Shown in pieces: positions 22,801-34,100 of a stretch of DNA of 64,000 nucleotides. The notes beneath the pieces were generated by a model. That model saw nothing but the letters and a program-made list of their open reading frames with translations. It searched no databases and was not told the DNA's origin. The first letter of the stretch is position 1. Each line of letters opens with the position of its first letter. The position numbers and the translations under genes were made by a program. The DNA is from Hepsetus odoe (Eukaryota; Chordata; Actinopteri; Characiformes; Hepsetidae): the NCBI GenBank assembly GCA_017165825.1, contig CM029386.1, positions 20,021,132 to 20,085,131 of the forward strand. Direction: 5' to 3'.

Positions 22801-25185
22801 GGAGGTGTGTCTCACACGGTTTCACAGTCAGTTCACTAACGCGGTGACAAAACATGACCGCGAGGGAACTAGTTTTCCTCAGTGGAAAGAAAAAGAAACA
22901 TTCTCCCCGAGCACCACGGTGACTTGACTGACGTTTCATCATATCTGGCTGAGTGCGTCGCCTTGGCAACTGTTTACATGGTGTGTTGAAATATTGTTTC
23001 TATGGCGACAGGTTTGCCCAGAGACGAATATAGTAGTCATCAACATCGGGCTTCTGCTGCTGGCGTTCTCCAACTGTGAGGAGGAACACAGCAGGTACCT
23101 GCATGCATTGAGCAAAGACGGATGGAGGGAAAAACATCCTGTTTTTGGGCGTCTTTAGGTCTGGTTCACCCCCGTCATTAACACGGGCCTCAGGTGACTC
23201 TTTCAAGGAGGCGCACATCAGTCCATTCTGGTCTCAAGATCTGATTTTGGTGACATTTAATAAAAGCCGTCCATGTGTGATCGGATCAGGACGCTTAACG
23301 TCAGGCATAAACAGGAATTTACGCTTGAGGTTTTGCGCCACAGCCGGGCCCTATAACAAGCTTGAAATTTGGATTTGGTTCAAGATTCGCTCTTGCGTAA
23401 GTTTAAAAAGCCCTGGAGCAGTGTCTGGTGCTCGCCCAAGGATTTGTGACATTGAGTTTTGAGTGTAGGATTAGGGTTAATCCGAGGTTTATTTATTTTT
23501 AACAGGCAGAATACAGCAAACAGAAATACACTTTTAGTTTGACATGATGGAAAAATCTTACATACAGCAAAGTCGGAGTGTGTGGAATAGCTTAAAAAAG
23601 AAAAGAAAAAGAAAGCAAAGGAAATTCACTGGTGGATTTTGTGGTGCCGCATTACAAAAAGTGTAGAGCGATCTCATTTTAACTTGTGAAGTTTGCTTCT
23701 CTGACGTGAAATATTTATTGTTTTAATTTGTTTTTGCAGGCCTAAATCATATCACTCCAGTCTGCAGGTCAGCTGGGATCTGAACACGGGGGCCTGTTGC
23801 ACTGTGGGTGTTGGTGACCTCACTGAGGTCAAAGGGCAAACAAGGTAAGCATATCCGATTAGTATTCGTATCAGTGCAGCAGTGATTTTTGGAGGCCGTC
23901 TTTTATATTTAAAAAAAAAAAAAAAAAAAAAAGACTTGAGTTTCTCTCACTCTCTTTCAGCGGGAGTGTGTGGAGCTCTTACAGGAAGTCGTGTGTGAAT
24001 ACCGTCATGCGATGGCTGGTCCCGGAGAGCAGCTCTCGCTACATCAACCGCATGACTAATGAAGCCCTGCACAAAGGTTTGTGTGGTTTAAAAGAGTAAA
24101 GATTTTCAACTTCTAGTCTGCGTGATCCTTCTTATTCTTCTTTCGGCTGCTCCCATGATGGGTTGCCACAACGGATCATCCGTCTCCATTTCCTCCGGTC
24201 CTCTGCATCCTCCTCCTTCAAACCGACCACCTGCATGTCGTCTCTCACATCCATAAACCTTCCTTTTTGGTCTTCCTCTTCTCCTCTTTCCTGGCAGCTC
24301 CATCTTCAACATCCTCCTCCCGATATAATCCTGCTTCTCTAACTTTGTCTCCAAGATGTCTAACCTGACCTGTCCCTCTAATATACTCATTTTTAATCCT
24401 GTCCGTCCTCGTGGCACCCAACGAACATCTCAGCATCTTTAACTCGGGACACCTCCAGCTCCGCCTCCTGTCTTTTCATCAGCACGGCTGCCTCCGACAT
24501 GTATAGCATAGCTGGTCTCATTACCGTCCTGTAAACCTTTCCTTTCACTCTCGCTGGTATTCACCCGTCTCGGATCAATCCTGTCAGTTGTCTCCACTCA
24601 TTCCAGTCTGCCTGCTCTCTTAAGTTAGGAAGAGAATTAGCTTCACCGACTAGAGATGAAATTAAAAATGATGTTTGGGAGTTCAATTTTAGGTTTTAAT
24701 TTAACCCTTCCTCCAAAACTAACATTTCTTCTAAAATGACGTTAGGTTTCAAGGTAGGATTAGTGTTAAACCTAAGATGTGAAAGGCAGAAAACAGCAGA
24801 GAGGTTTTCTGTGATGCCGTTTACACGCTTGGTTTAAGACCCGTTGGGAAAAAATGAAACGAGGTGTTTAGAACAACTTAACAAAATGGAAATTCATCAC
24901 TTCAGTTCAGTTTTAAGCGCTGACACCAGATACAGGATTATAAAATGTTTGTTCATTTTAAACCACAAACGGGAAAATTCTGTTTTTAAAATATTGATGG
25001 CGACTTATGATCAATCACAAAATCAACATCAGTTATCTACAGGATGCTTACATTCTGTCTGGGAGGAGTCCTGTGTTTGCAGCATCTCTGATGAAGGCTT
25101 GGATTAACATCGGGGTCCGTTTGTTTCAGGCACCTCTCTTCAAGTGCTCGCGGACTGCGACAGAGGAACGTGGATCATCCTCTGA
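16844..25185 (+). CDS. dcaf15: DDB1- and CUL4-associated factor 15 (DCAF15)
   Basis: Substrate receptor of the CUL4-DDB1 ubiquitin ligase, and the family's target of aryl-sulfonamide degraders. Exons: 16844-16951, 18468-18565, 18979-19117, 19200-19306, 20108-20253, 20548-20706, 21124-21435, 21652-21891, 22131-22222, 22682-22804, 23012-23094, 23740-23844, 23961-24076, 25130-25185; these give 627 residues (human about 600). Landmarks: MAPSSKSEQ start; LSGQLSQRLFRKLPPRVCVP; HIFLGFTKCGRYVLSYTSDC; YHLYWWEFNLHSRLK; YQVVYPFPTFQPALQLKKDQ; AREFAADIFRRAQ; SEPGYVNYTQLRYRL; VEQLTLDFEYLINEVI; CSFSDYDVVILEVCPET; GSVWSSYRKSC; RYINRMTNEALHKGTSLQVL; end WIIL. Exons 8 and 9 open at NAGNAG acceptors. A Ser/Pro-rich, poorly conserved middle lies in exons 7-8. 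The gene is tail to tail with rfx1. Confidence 0.95.
17065..17197. repeat. Foldback (inverted-repeat) element, copy A
   Basis: Arms 17065-17106 and 17156-17197 are reverse complements with some mismatches, around a loop of about 50 nt. The best-matched core is aatccactccgggattttg with tccaac. A second copy lies at 46420-46552. It lies in dcaf15 intron 1, 113 bp after the donor. The family is not recognised. Confidence 0.75.
19700..19835 (+). mobile_element. LINE 3'-end remnant with (ATCC)n tail
   Basis: Contains tttcccccaggatcaataaa, then gtatctatccatccatccat. This is a common 3' terminus of fish LINEs. Only the tail is clear. It lies in dcaf15 intron 4. Confidence 0.55.
22488..22681 (+). 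repeat. 190-bp polypyrimidine tract before dcaf15 exon 10
   Basis: An almost uninterrupted C/T run made of ccctccttcc/tctctc units ends at the acceptor tctctcag (exon starts 22682). It acts as a very long polypyrimidine tract in the transcript. The duplex could form triplex (H-) DNA. Confidence 0.85.
22957..22970. promoter_or_regulatory. X-box motif (RFX site) in dcaf15 intron 10
   Basis: GTCGCCTTGGCAAC matches GTNRCC-N2-RGYAAC in both half sites. It lies 41 bp before exon 11. Confidence 0.4.
23910..23932 (+). repeat. Poly(A) run
   Basis: An A-run of about 22 nt in dcaf15 intron 12, about 30 bp upstream of exon 13. It is not followed by any recognisable retroelement boundary. Confidence 0.85.
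24115..24640 (-). mobile_element. RTE-like LINE 3' fragment (minus)
   Basis: The minus strand encodes LGATRTDRIKNEYIRGTGQV and LPGKRRRGRPKR followed by damaged VREDM-like sequence. Upstream parts (24420-24640) extend further 5' than in the other copies. It lies in the last dcaf15 intron, antisense to the gene, with frameshifts. Confidence 0.75.
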
Positions 25186-26401
25186 TGCAGAGAAAGCTTT
25201 CCAAATGAAACCCAAACGGGCAGAGCGGTTTTTGGGAGGGAAACGAATCTGAAAAAATCCTGTATGGAGTTTTCTATCAAGTCCTTGAGGACCTATCCTG
25301 TTCTACCCCACTCCAAATTCAGGTAATCCAGGACTGTAGAACCGCGATGGACTGAAGTGCGGGCCGAAAACTCACGGACTAGAGCGTGAACGACTGCTCT
25401 TGGTCCAGTGACCCGGAAACATTGCTGCTACTCTGGAAGCTGCACTATTACATACAGACGGTCAAACTCGCTCACGCTGCCCGTCTGTTACCAGAGCTGG
25501 AAAGAACAAAGGCTCGCCGTGTCTTTTATATGCATTTTTAGTTTATTTTTCTTTTGTTTTTTTTTTTAGTCATGTGTGCATGTTTAGCTTATACACGTTT
25601 GTCCTTCAGCTTCCGTAACAGAACCGTTCGATCTAAATCAGGGACGGAGTTAGTCCTGTGTCTACCTGGTCCTGCGTGTTGGCTCCAGCTTTGGTTTTGA
25701 AACAAGTGTTGAGTCAAACCGTCAAGTCTGATCATCAGCCTGATGAGCTGCTGCAGAGAGAAACTAACTTCAACTCCTTTTTTCTTCTGTAATTCAAAAT
25801 CGCCGTTAGCTCCTAATTGGCTCGCCGTCAGAATCTGCCAATTAGCAGCCGTTTGCTTTCAGTTACGCAACATAAGCCGTGTTTGACTGAATCACGTCCA
25901 ACATCTTCAGACTCCACTTCTCTTATTTCATCCTTCGATTTTGTGCCGCTACCGTTCACAGTATTGTCTGAACCTTGCCAGACGCGGAGATCAGTTTCGG
26001 TGGTCTCGTAAAGAAGCAGTTGGAGTCTGAGAAAGGTGTTTGGCGGTTGACCTTTCTCCTTCGGGCAGATCGAACAGGTTTGGTTCCGGATAAATGAGAA
26101 ATTCGAGGACGTCTTCATAAAGCGATCAACGCGACTCCAGGCCGTAGTTACATTTTTTTGAGTTTGTTTTTCAGAGTCTAGTACTTTTGAAGGAATATGT
26201 TTGTTCAGCCTCTGGTTATTTTTCTGTTAAGAATAAATCCTTATCAAAGATGTTTTTCTCGCATGATTGATGTAATCGGACGTCCTGGCACGTCATGGAC
26301 GCCCGGCCCTGGGAGGCCGTATATTGTCTCGCTGCTGTTAATGCTGCTACAGGCTGAATAACGAAACCTTTTCCAGATTGCCATCCAATTTTGCCAGTGA
26401 C

Positions 26402-26415
26402 GTTGCCATGGTAAC
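26402..26415. promoter_or_regulatory. X-box motif (RFX site)
   Basis: GTTGCCATGGTAAC matches the RFX consensus GTNRCC-N2-RGYAAC in both half sites. It is intergenic, 1.2 kb past the dcaf15 stop and 4 kb past the rfx1 stop. Confidence 0.5.
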
Positions 26416-27277
26416 ACGAGAGCGGTAACATGAGCCGAAGTGTTACATTTTGATGAAATAAGGAGTTTGGGTACTACTTTAGTGTGGGGTACTAAATTAA
26501 AAAGCCTTTTATGGCACTCAGCATTGTTCCAGCGTCACCAGCGTGTTCCAAGAATAAAACTCCACGGAGGTTGAAAGTCAACTTTTTTTCCCTTTAATTG
26601 CAATTGGTTGTACAATAAACCCTAAATCCGGATTTCTCCCACACTGAGAGCTACAGGTACACTCTGAGTAAAGCTGTGATCGTAAAAAATAACAGCAGAT
26701 CATTAAAACGACATTCCTAACAAAGATCCCGTCAACAGAACTGACGTGATTGGGCTTCACCCTAAAGGACATCAGGGTAATTGATAAATACCACCTTAAC
26801 ACCCACACCGCACGGTCTACTTTAGAACAGGGAACAGCAGCACATCCCAAACATTTACATCAACACTGCTCCAGACTTGCGCTTGGCTTATTTTTTCTAA
26901 CTGCTGCAAATCGAATAGTCTGATTGGCCACGGAACTAAAAGGTCTGGCCAATCCCAAGCCAGCGATGAAATTAAGCCACAAGAAAATAGCTGCTAATTG
27001 CCTTTTACAGCTGCCGTTAGACACCAAGGTGTGTGAGAGCTCTAATATCTGTAGAGGCTGGCTAGTTGTGTGTGTGTGTGTGTGGAAATGGCTTGGATAG
27101 TTGTTTTAAAGGGCAGTTTTCCTCACAATGGATTAAATGCAAGTCATTTAGTCTATCAGGTCACAGTGGTGGTGAATGGAACCGAACACCTGCCTCTAAA
27201 AGCTCCCTCACAAAGTGAGGTTACGGACACCCTGCCTCGGATCTCGTTTACGATGGTTCCGAGAAGATCCTGCCTAA

Positions 27278-27507
27278 GTGAAAGTGACTACTTTCACGGC
27301 ACACTGTGAACCACGACGAAATAGGATCTCTGCATTTAACCCATGCACACAAACACACGCCGTGCAGCAGGGGGCAGCTATGAAAGCGCCCAGGGAGCAG
27401 TGATGGGGATGGTACCTAGCTCAAAGGTACCTCAAGACAACCTACTGGTGAGGGGTTTTGAGTCCTGTGGCCAAATCCCTAACCACTAGGCCACCGCTGG
27501 CCCAGAA
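27278..27507 (-). mobile_element. tRNA-derived SINE, copy 10 (minus)
   Basis: Reverse copy running from agtgaaagtgactactttca to ccctaaccactaggccaccg. It is near full length. Confidence 0.85.
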
Positions 27508-28880
27508 ATCCGTTCGTTCATGCAGGGCAGGGCTGCTGGATAGCCGTGTTTCTAACTTGTTCTCCTAAGAGCATCACATCGCTTTCGTTCTCTTTGGAAG
27601 TTTCTTGGAGACGAATTGAGATGGCTCCTTGAAAAGGTGTGTATGGGAAATTGAAAAAGCTTACGTGACCTAAATATTGACAATAAAACATCTCAAATAA
27701 GCCGTTAAACGTTTTTAGGCAGAAAGAGCAGCCTGTGGTCTGGTTTCAGAGACGGGCGTGCAGGTAATCCCTGAAGAGGAACTAGTATCTGGGATGAACA
27801 TCAGTTTTATGAAGATTGTTATGATTTTATAAGCTCCGGAGGTCCAAATGATCATGGAAATTAAAATCTGAGCAGCTCTGATGCAGGGTGTTGGTAAAAA
27901 AGTACCCGAGAGACAAACTTTTTACACTTGTTGCATTTGTGCTGGAGACCCTGGTTCCATTCAGCACCACTGTAATCGGTCAGCGCATCTACAATCAACC
28001 GTTTAACACCAAATGCGCAGTGAACTGAAGATGAAAAACGGGTAGAATTCCCCTGTAATTGCACTCCATCATCTTGTGATATTTTTATGTTTTGATGTTA
28101 TCGGTTCCTCCTGTCACGCATGTTGAAGAACGTTAGACTGATTTGAGAATCAAATTAACAAAAAAAAACACAACAACATGGAAAAAGCAAATGAAAAGTG
28201 ATGCAGGCGTGGTCCTGGTGTGGACAAGTGGGTTCCAACTGCATAGAATTTTTCTGTCGTTTGTTTCCCAGAACGAAATAAACAGCTTAAGAAGTGCGAC
28301 TTCTTAATTTATTCATACAATTAAAGGAGGGTTACTCTCCGAAGGCACAAATCAATACAATCAATACAGCATGAAGCAATCTCTTAAGTGGCAAAGAAGG
28401 AAAACAAAACACACTATACCATAATGTTTTATTACATCGTATTTGGGAGGTTTCGTCCTTTTTTTGGCTTTATTAAAGAGTAGAGCCGAGTGTTGCCAAG
28501 CAACAGGCCGTTTCGTCTTTAAGTGCAGAATAAATGTGAAAGGAAGCGAACAAAACTGGCAAACGATTTTAAGTCCTTTACACGTCAGCGTGTAAATCAT
28601 AGAGGTATGATCTCTGATCAGCCTCCAATCAGGGAGCGGTTGCCATGGCAGCCAACCAGGCTCAGATTTCTTGAACGGCGCAAATCCAAATCTCTATGGT
28701 AGAGTCTCCGCTCACGAACCGAGAGGCTAGAAAGCAGCTTCCTCGTCTGAATCTCAGCGTCAGGAGCCCTTCGCCTCGTGTTTCACACTACACGCTTTCC
28801 CATGATGCTTTAAAGCTGTGCTGAACTGACACTTTTGAATGAATCGTGCGCCCCAAACCGAGCTGGACAGGATTATTAAC

Positions 28881-29046
28881 ACTGGGGCAGCAGTGGTGTA
28901 GTGTTTAGGGACTAGGGCCCGGAAGGTCATGGTTTCGAGGCCCACACCAGTAGGTTGGCCTGAAGTTACCAGTAGGTTCACTTGAAATGGCTGCCCACTG
29001 TTGCATGGTGTGTACTCACAATGACAACTGGTCACTTTCACTTTCA
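28881..29046 (+). mobile_element. tRNA-derived SINE, copy 11 (internally deleted)
   Basis: Starts actggggcagcagtggtgta. The middle is shortened. It ends in aactggtcactttcactttc. Confidence 0.8.
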
Positions 29047-29202
29047 AGTTTCTACAACAGTAAGTGTGACCAGCACAGTTGTGGGAGGGGTATGGGTATG
29101 GAGGCTTAGAAAAAAATCACCCTTTTTCATCCGTCTGTGACTTAATTTCCCACTCGCTTCCCTCCATAATCGTACTTTTAAAGGCGTTCCTGCGAAATAC
29201 TC

Positions 29203-29450
29203 AAGTGAAAGTGAAATGAAAGCGACTGTCCTGGTCATCACGAGGCACACAGTGAACCACAACGAAATTGTACTTCTGCATTTAACCCATGCAAACACCG
29301 TGCAGCAGGGGGCAGCTATGAAAGCACCCGGGGAGCAGTGGCGGGGACGGTACCTTGCTCAAGGGTACCTCAGGGCAACCTACTGATGAGGGGTTTGAAC
29401 CCACAATCTTCCGATCCTGTGGCCGACTCCCGAACCACTAGGCGCTCAAA
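29203..29450 (-). mobile_element. tRNA-derived SINE, copy 12 (minus)
   Basis: Reverse copy running from aagtgaaagtgaaatgaaag through gcagcagggggcagctatga to cccgaaccactaggcgctc. Confidence 0.85.
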
Positions 29451-30486
29451 TCCCCAGGGAGTGAAAGTGCGATCAGCTGAGCTTTCTGAAGGGAGTGAAT
29501 CCAGGAAGCGCAGTGATCAGACGCGATGCCACCACTGCCGGGCAGCCAACGTGCACGAGCGTAGATTTGGTGAAAATAAAATGGGGGGCACAGATCTCTA
29601 AATTACCCCTCACTGCTCTTTTAAATGTCCAGAACGTCTCCGATATCGGTCTTCGACATCCGCGCCGACCTCAGTAGAGAAACCGTGTAGTGTGAAAGTA
29701 CAGCGGGCGCGAGGGATCGGGAGGTATTCGCTCCCAAAATACTAACACTGTTAAAAAGGCCTGAGGGATACGTAGCTATAATGACTCCTTACGACGGTAA
29801 AGCAGTGGTTTCAATGAAGCAAATGAAGGCAGGGCAAAGCAAAAAAAAAAACAAAACACCACAATGGCAGAATGAGAGTGATAAAAAGACAAAAATGATG
29901 TTCTTTCTTTTCTGAAATGGTTTGTAATTTCTCCTCCTCATCGGCAGACACCATCACTCTGTGTGTGTATATAGAATATATTGTAAACACGATCACACGA
30001 ATGGGCTAAGTGTACTTAAGGCATTATCACTGAAATCAATTTAAGGCATTAAACATCGATACATTACACTATCGTATAAAGGCAATAGAGTGGTTCGGTA
30101 AACGGTAAGGTAGGTGACTGCATGGCACTAAGATGAGAACCGAGAACCAAAAGCCAATAAGAAACGTGTTCTAGTTCTACCTGCATACGGCCGTACGCGA
30201 AGGTCTGGGCACCCCAGATCGAAGTGCTCAACAGAGACTTTTACTGCACGATTTGACGTGTTTAATTACAGCACTTGTTTAAACGCCCAGTTTTACTCGT
30301 GCAAATTTGTTAAACTCGGCAATAAACTGACTTGGCGCGTCAACTGTCCATCCTGTCAAAGATCCACCGAATCAAGGAAACGTGGCCCGGGGACGTTCAA
30401 ACGTTTGCACACCGCTGTGAGGAAGTGTGCGAACCGTACGCTGGTGTATGTGTGTGCACGCGATGGATGTGTACTGTGTGTGCATT

Positions 30487-31113
30487 TTAGTTGTGAGTGC
30501 TGTTGAAGAGGTCCGTTCTCGCTAGTTTGGTGGGCGGTTCCAGGGACTCCTCTCCCGCCGCGGCCGAGTTGCTTATGACGCACATCTGATCTTCGTCGCT
30601 CTCGTCGTCCTCCTCTTCCTCCTCTTCTGCAGGGAGAGACACACCTGCCGTTACGGTCCTGTTTCTAACTTGCTTTAAGTGTTAAACGTTCATTTTGCTC
30701 CCGCTAAAACGTAACTGCACTGCTTGATTCTCGCACTGGAGTTACTGAAGTAGCTGAGCGGCTACAGCTTGGATACTTTTCTTGATCAAAGTGATTCAAA
30801 GTGATTTTTTGTGCACTTTTTTGATTTAAGTCACAACACAGGACGATGCTGAGGCCAGAAATGTGAATGTCAGTGTGAGACATGGAGGTTTGTTACCTTT
30901 TTCTGGATCTAAAGTGTTCATGTTCCGACCCAGACTGGAAAACTGACAAAAGAGGAGAGAACAAAAAAAAAAAAGATGAATCTGAAAGTTATCTATATGG
31001 AAGTAGTATAAGAGGCCAATATTTAGGCCAACGTTTGCTGGCAAACTGATATTTACTCAAATTATTATAATAATTCCCAACTAAACAACGCTTAAAGTGC
31101 TGATGTACGAGAG

Positions 31114-31153
<40 letters not shown>

Positions 31154-34100
31154 TATTTCCATTCTGACTTCTCTCCTCCCGTCACTCCCAGCATAACGCT
31201 AGCTGTCAGAATAGTGTTCTCCAGGCTCAATGATGTGGAGCTTCACTTTTCCAGAGTTGTCGGTGTTGCTCGCACTCGTTTAAAAACTTCAGAAAAACTA
31301 AAAGTCATCCAAAACTTCGCACATTGTGAAAAATGTCTGGTTTCTGGACAGGCTTAAAATTGACAGTGTTAATAAGATTGTGTATACTGGGCATGCGCCG
31401 GCAAATGTTGCATGCAGACATCTGTATCTGGGTGTCTGTGTGTGTGTGTGCGCGTGCGAGAGCAGACCTCGCCCATAACAGCAATCGGTGTTTCTCCTTT
31501 GGCCTGGGCCACCCTGTGCTCCACCAGGTAGTACATGTATTCGTCGTAGAGCAGGCGGATGAGGTGGAAAGATCCGAAACTAGCAGCGCTGCGCAGGGTC
31601 AGGTCCCTGATCACCATAGAGCTGAAGAGAGGCAGGAAGGAAGGAAGAATATAAAGGTTGACGCCTTTATAAATAATATAAACGGCAATGACTTAGTCGC
31701 TTGAAATAGATGTGACCTGACTTCCTAATGGATACGGTGATAAAACAGCGAATCAGAAGCGGTGATTTGTGTTGGTGTGGCGTGAAACCCACCTGTAGAA
31801 GCTCCACTTGAGCAGGAACAGTTTGGCAGCTTTGGGGAACGCCGGGCTGGAGGTGTAGGGCTTCAGGACCTGGGAGACGACTCCGTCCAGCCAGACCGCC
31901 CACTGCTCCAGAGACTTCTGCTGCTGCAGGGTCAGCTTGAAGTCCTGCTCGATCTGCTGCACCATGCGCTCCTCACACACACACACCCATGACGCTTGCT
32001 CCTGCGCACACACAGGAGAACGAAGGCTCGGGAGTTGTGTGAGGGTGTCTGCGGCCTGTAACAGAGCTGTTCCTTCCAGCTGTAACTGATCTTTCCAATC
32101 ATATCGGGAGTGAAGTGAAGGTCGTCCCGTACAACAGCCTCAAAAAGCATTACAGGTCAGGGCAGCGTACGCCGGCCGATTATCCACTGAGATGGCACAC
32201 GTCCAACTGGGCGTTCTTGCTAACTGTTCTCTGGAGCAGTTCTACAAGTTCTACGGCCCCATGTGTGCCTCTGAGCCTCCCGAAAATTGCTAAACAAACG
32301 TGACTGGTTATGTTCCTACACTTCCAATTTGTGATATTCGTCATTTTACTTTATTCACAATACCAGGAGCTTCATACTGAACGTTCGTTTTTATTTGTGT
32401 GTGTGTGTGTGTGTGTGTTTATACCTGCACGTTAGTGAAATCCACTCTGTTGAGGTCGTTGAGCATCTGTGTGATTTGGGCAGAGTTCTGCAGCACGGCT
32501 CGGGCAGCCTGGGCCAAGTGGTTCAGAGATGTGTACCTGCGAAGAGTCTGAGCAAACGATCCTGCACACACCACCTACACACACACACAAACACACACAC
32601 ACACACACACACTCTCTCCTGAGTGTCATGCTCCACGCAAATGAGAAAAGAGAATGCACGTGTACACTGTGTGCACAATCATTAGGCGAGTTATATTAAT
32701 ATAAATATTGTAAAACTAAACGAAAATGTTCCCATCTCACTCTTTTTTCATTTCTTTTCATCTGTTAATGATGAAAAAACAACATCAGTGACCGATATAG
32801 CCGCGCTTCTTTTCAATAACAGTCAGAATCCTTCCATTCATGGAGTCGGTCAGTTTCTTGACCCGTTGATCAACTTCTTGTGCAGCAGCATCCACAGCCT
32901 CCCAGACTCTGTTCAGAGAGGTGGACTGTTCTCCTTCCCCTTAAATCTCCCGTTTAAGAAGGTCCACAAGTTCTCAACAGGGTTTAGATCAGGTGAAGAA
33001 GGGGGCATGTCATCATTCTTCATCTTTAAGGCCTGCGAAGGCCTTAAAGATGCTCCACTACTGGTGAGTAGTGGAGAACTTCCATGCATTTGATGGAGCA
33101 TCTGGTCCTCTTGAAAGATGCAGATGTTTTCCTGAACCACTGCTTGAAGAAAGTGTTTTTCTAAAAACTGGCAGCAGGTTTGGGAGATGATTTTTGAGTC
33201 CATCTTCAACCCGAAAAGGTCCAACTAGCTCCTCTTTAATACCACCAGTCCATACCAGTACTCCACCTTCAACTTGCTGGTGTCCATTACTGATCGAGCC
33301 ATGGGCACATCCATCAGGAGTCACGCTCATCTTCATCAAACCTTTAAAAATCTGAATGGAAATGTTTCTTGACCCAGTCGTGACATTTCAGCTGATGTGT
33401 CTTGTTCAGTGGTGGTTGGGTTTCTTTACCATGTCCATGTCTGATCACCTTGTTCTTCTGGACACTCCAGGTAGATTCAGTTCTGGAATATGACAGCAAT
33501 GGAGGATCAGGGGTTCCTGGTAGCTTCACGATTGATTCTTCTCAAATCTTTGGCAGTTTTTTGTGTCTTTTTTTTTTTTCCCCTCAACACGTTTCTTGCG
33601 ACCCTGTTGACTTTTTGCAACAAACCGTTGAAGGAGAAGGAGACATATGAAGGTGTGTGTGTGTTTCTCAAACCTTGATGCGGACCATCTCCTCTGGTAT
33701 GTTCATCATGGCACTGGTGAGCCAGTTCTCCAAGCTTTTGGCACAGTTTCGGATGGCTTGGGTTAAGGCACCTGAGGAAAGATCACACTGTTTCTACTAC
33801 AGGAACCAGTGAATCCACTGCACGACTGAATACCGTGCTGACTCTAAAGGTTCTGTGTGATGTTGAGTAGTTGTGTGTAAGTCATTAGTTAACGGTGGGC
33901 CGACGTCAAACAGAGTAGTTTAGTGTTGTGTAGACTCATGCAACTCACTCAGAGGAGGTCAGGTAGGGTTCTGTAATTCAGTGTAACTGACTGGTTACGG
34001 GACAGGAGAATTAATTTGGGATTGTGCAGTGTTGCGTAGACTTGTGTAAGTTGTGTGTCAGGTAGAGTTGTGTAGAGTGTAATTATGTGTAAGGTCTGAG

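Larger units (their letters stand above)
25186..30486. other. dcaf15-rfx1 convergent intergenic region
   Basis: Between two stop codons on opposite strands. It must contain both 3' UTRs; candidate AATAAA signals for dcaf15 are at 26232-26237 and 26553-26558. It also holds three SINE copies and an RFX-type X-box (26402-26415). Open frames here are short, lack family resemblance and are not called. Confidence 0.6.
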
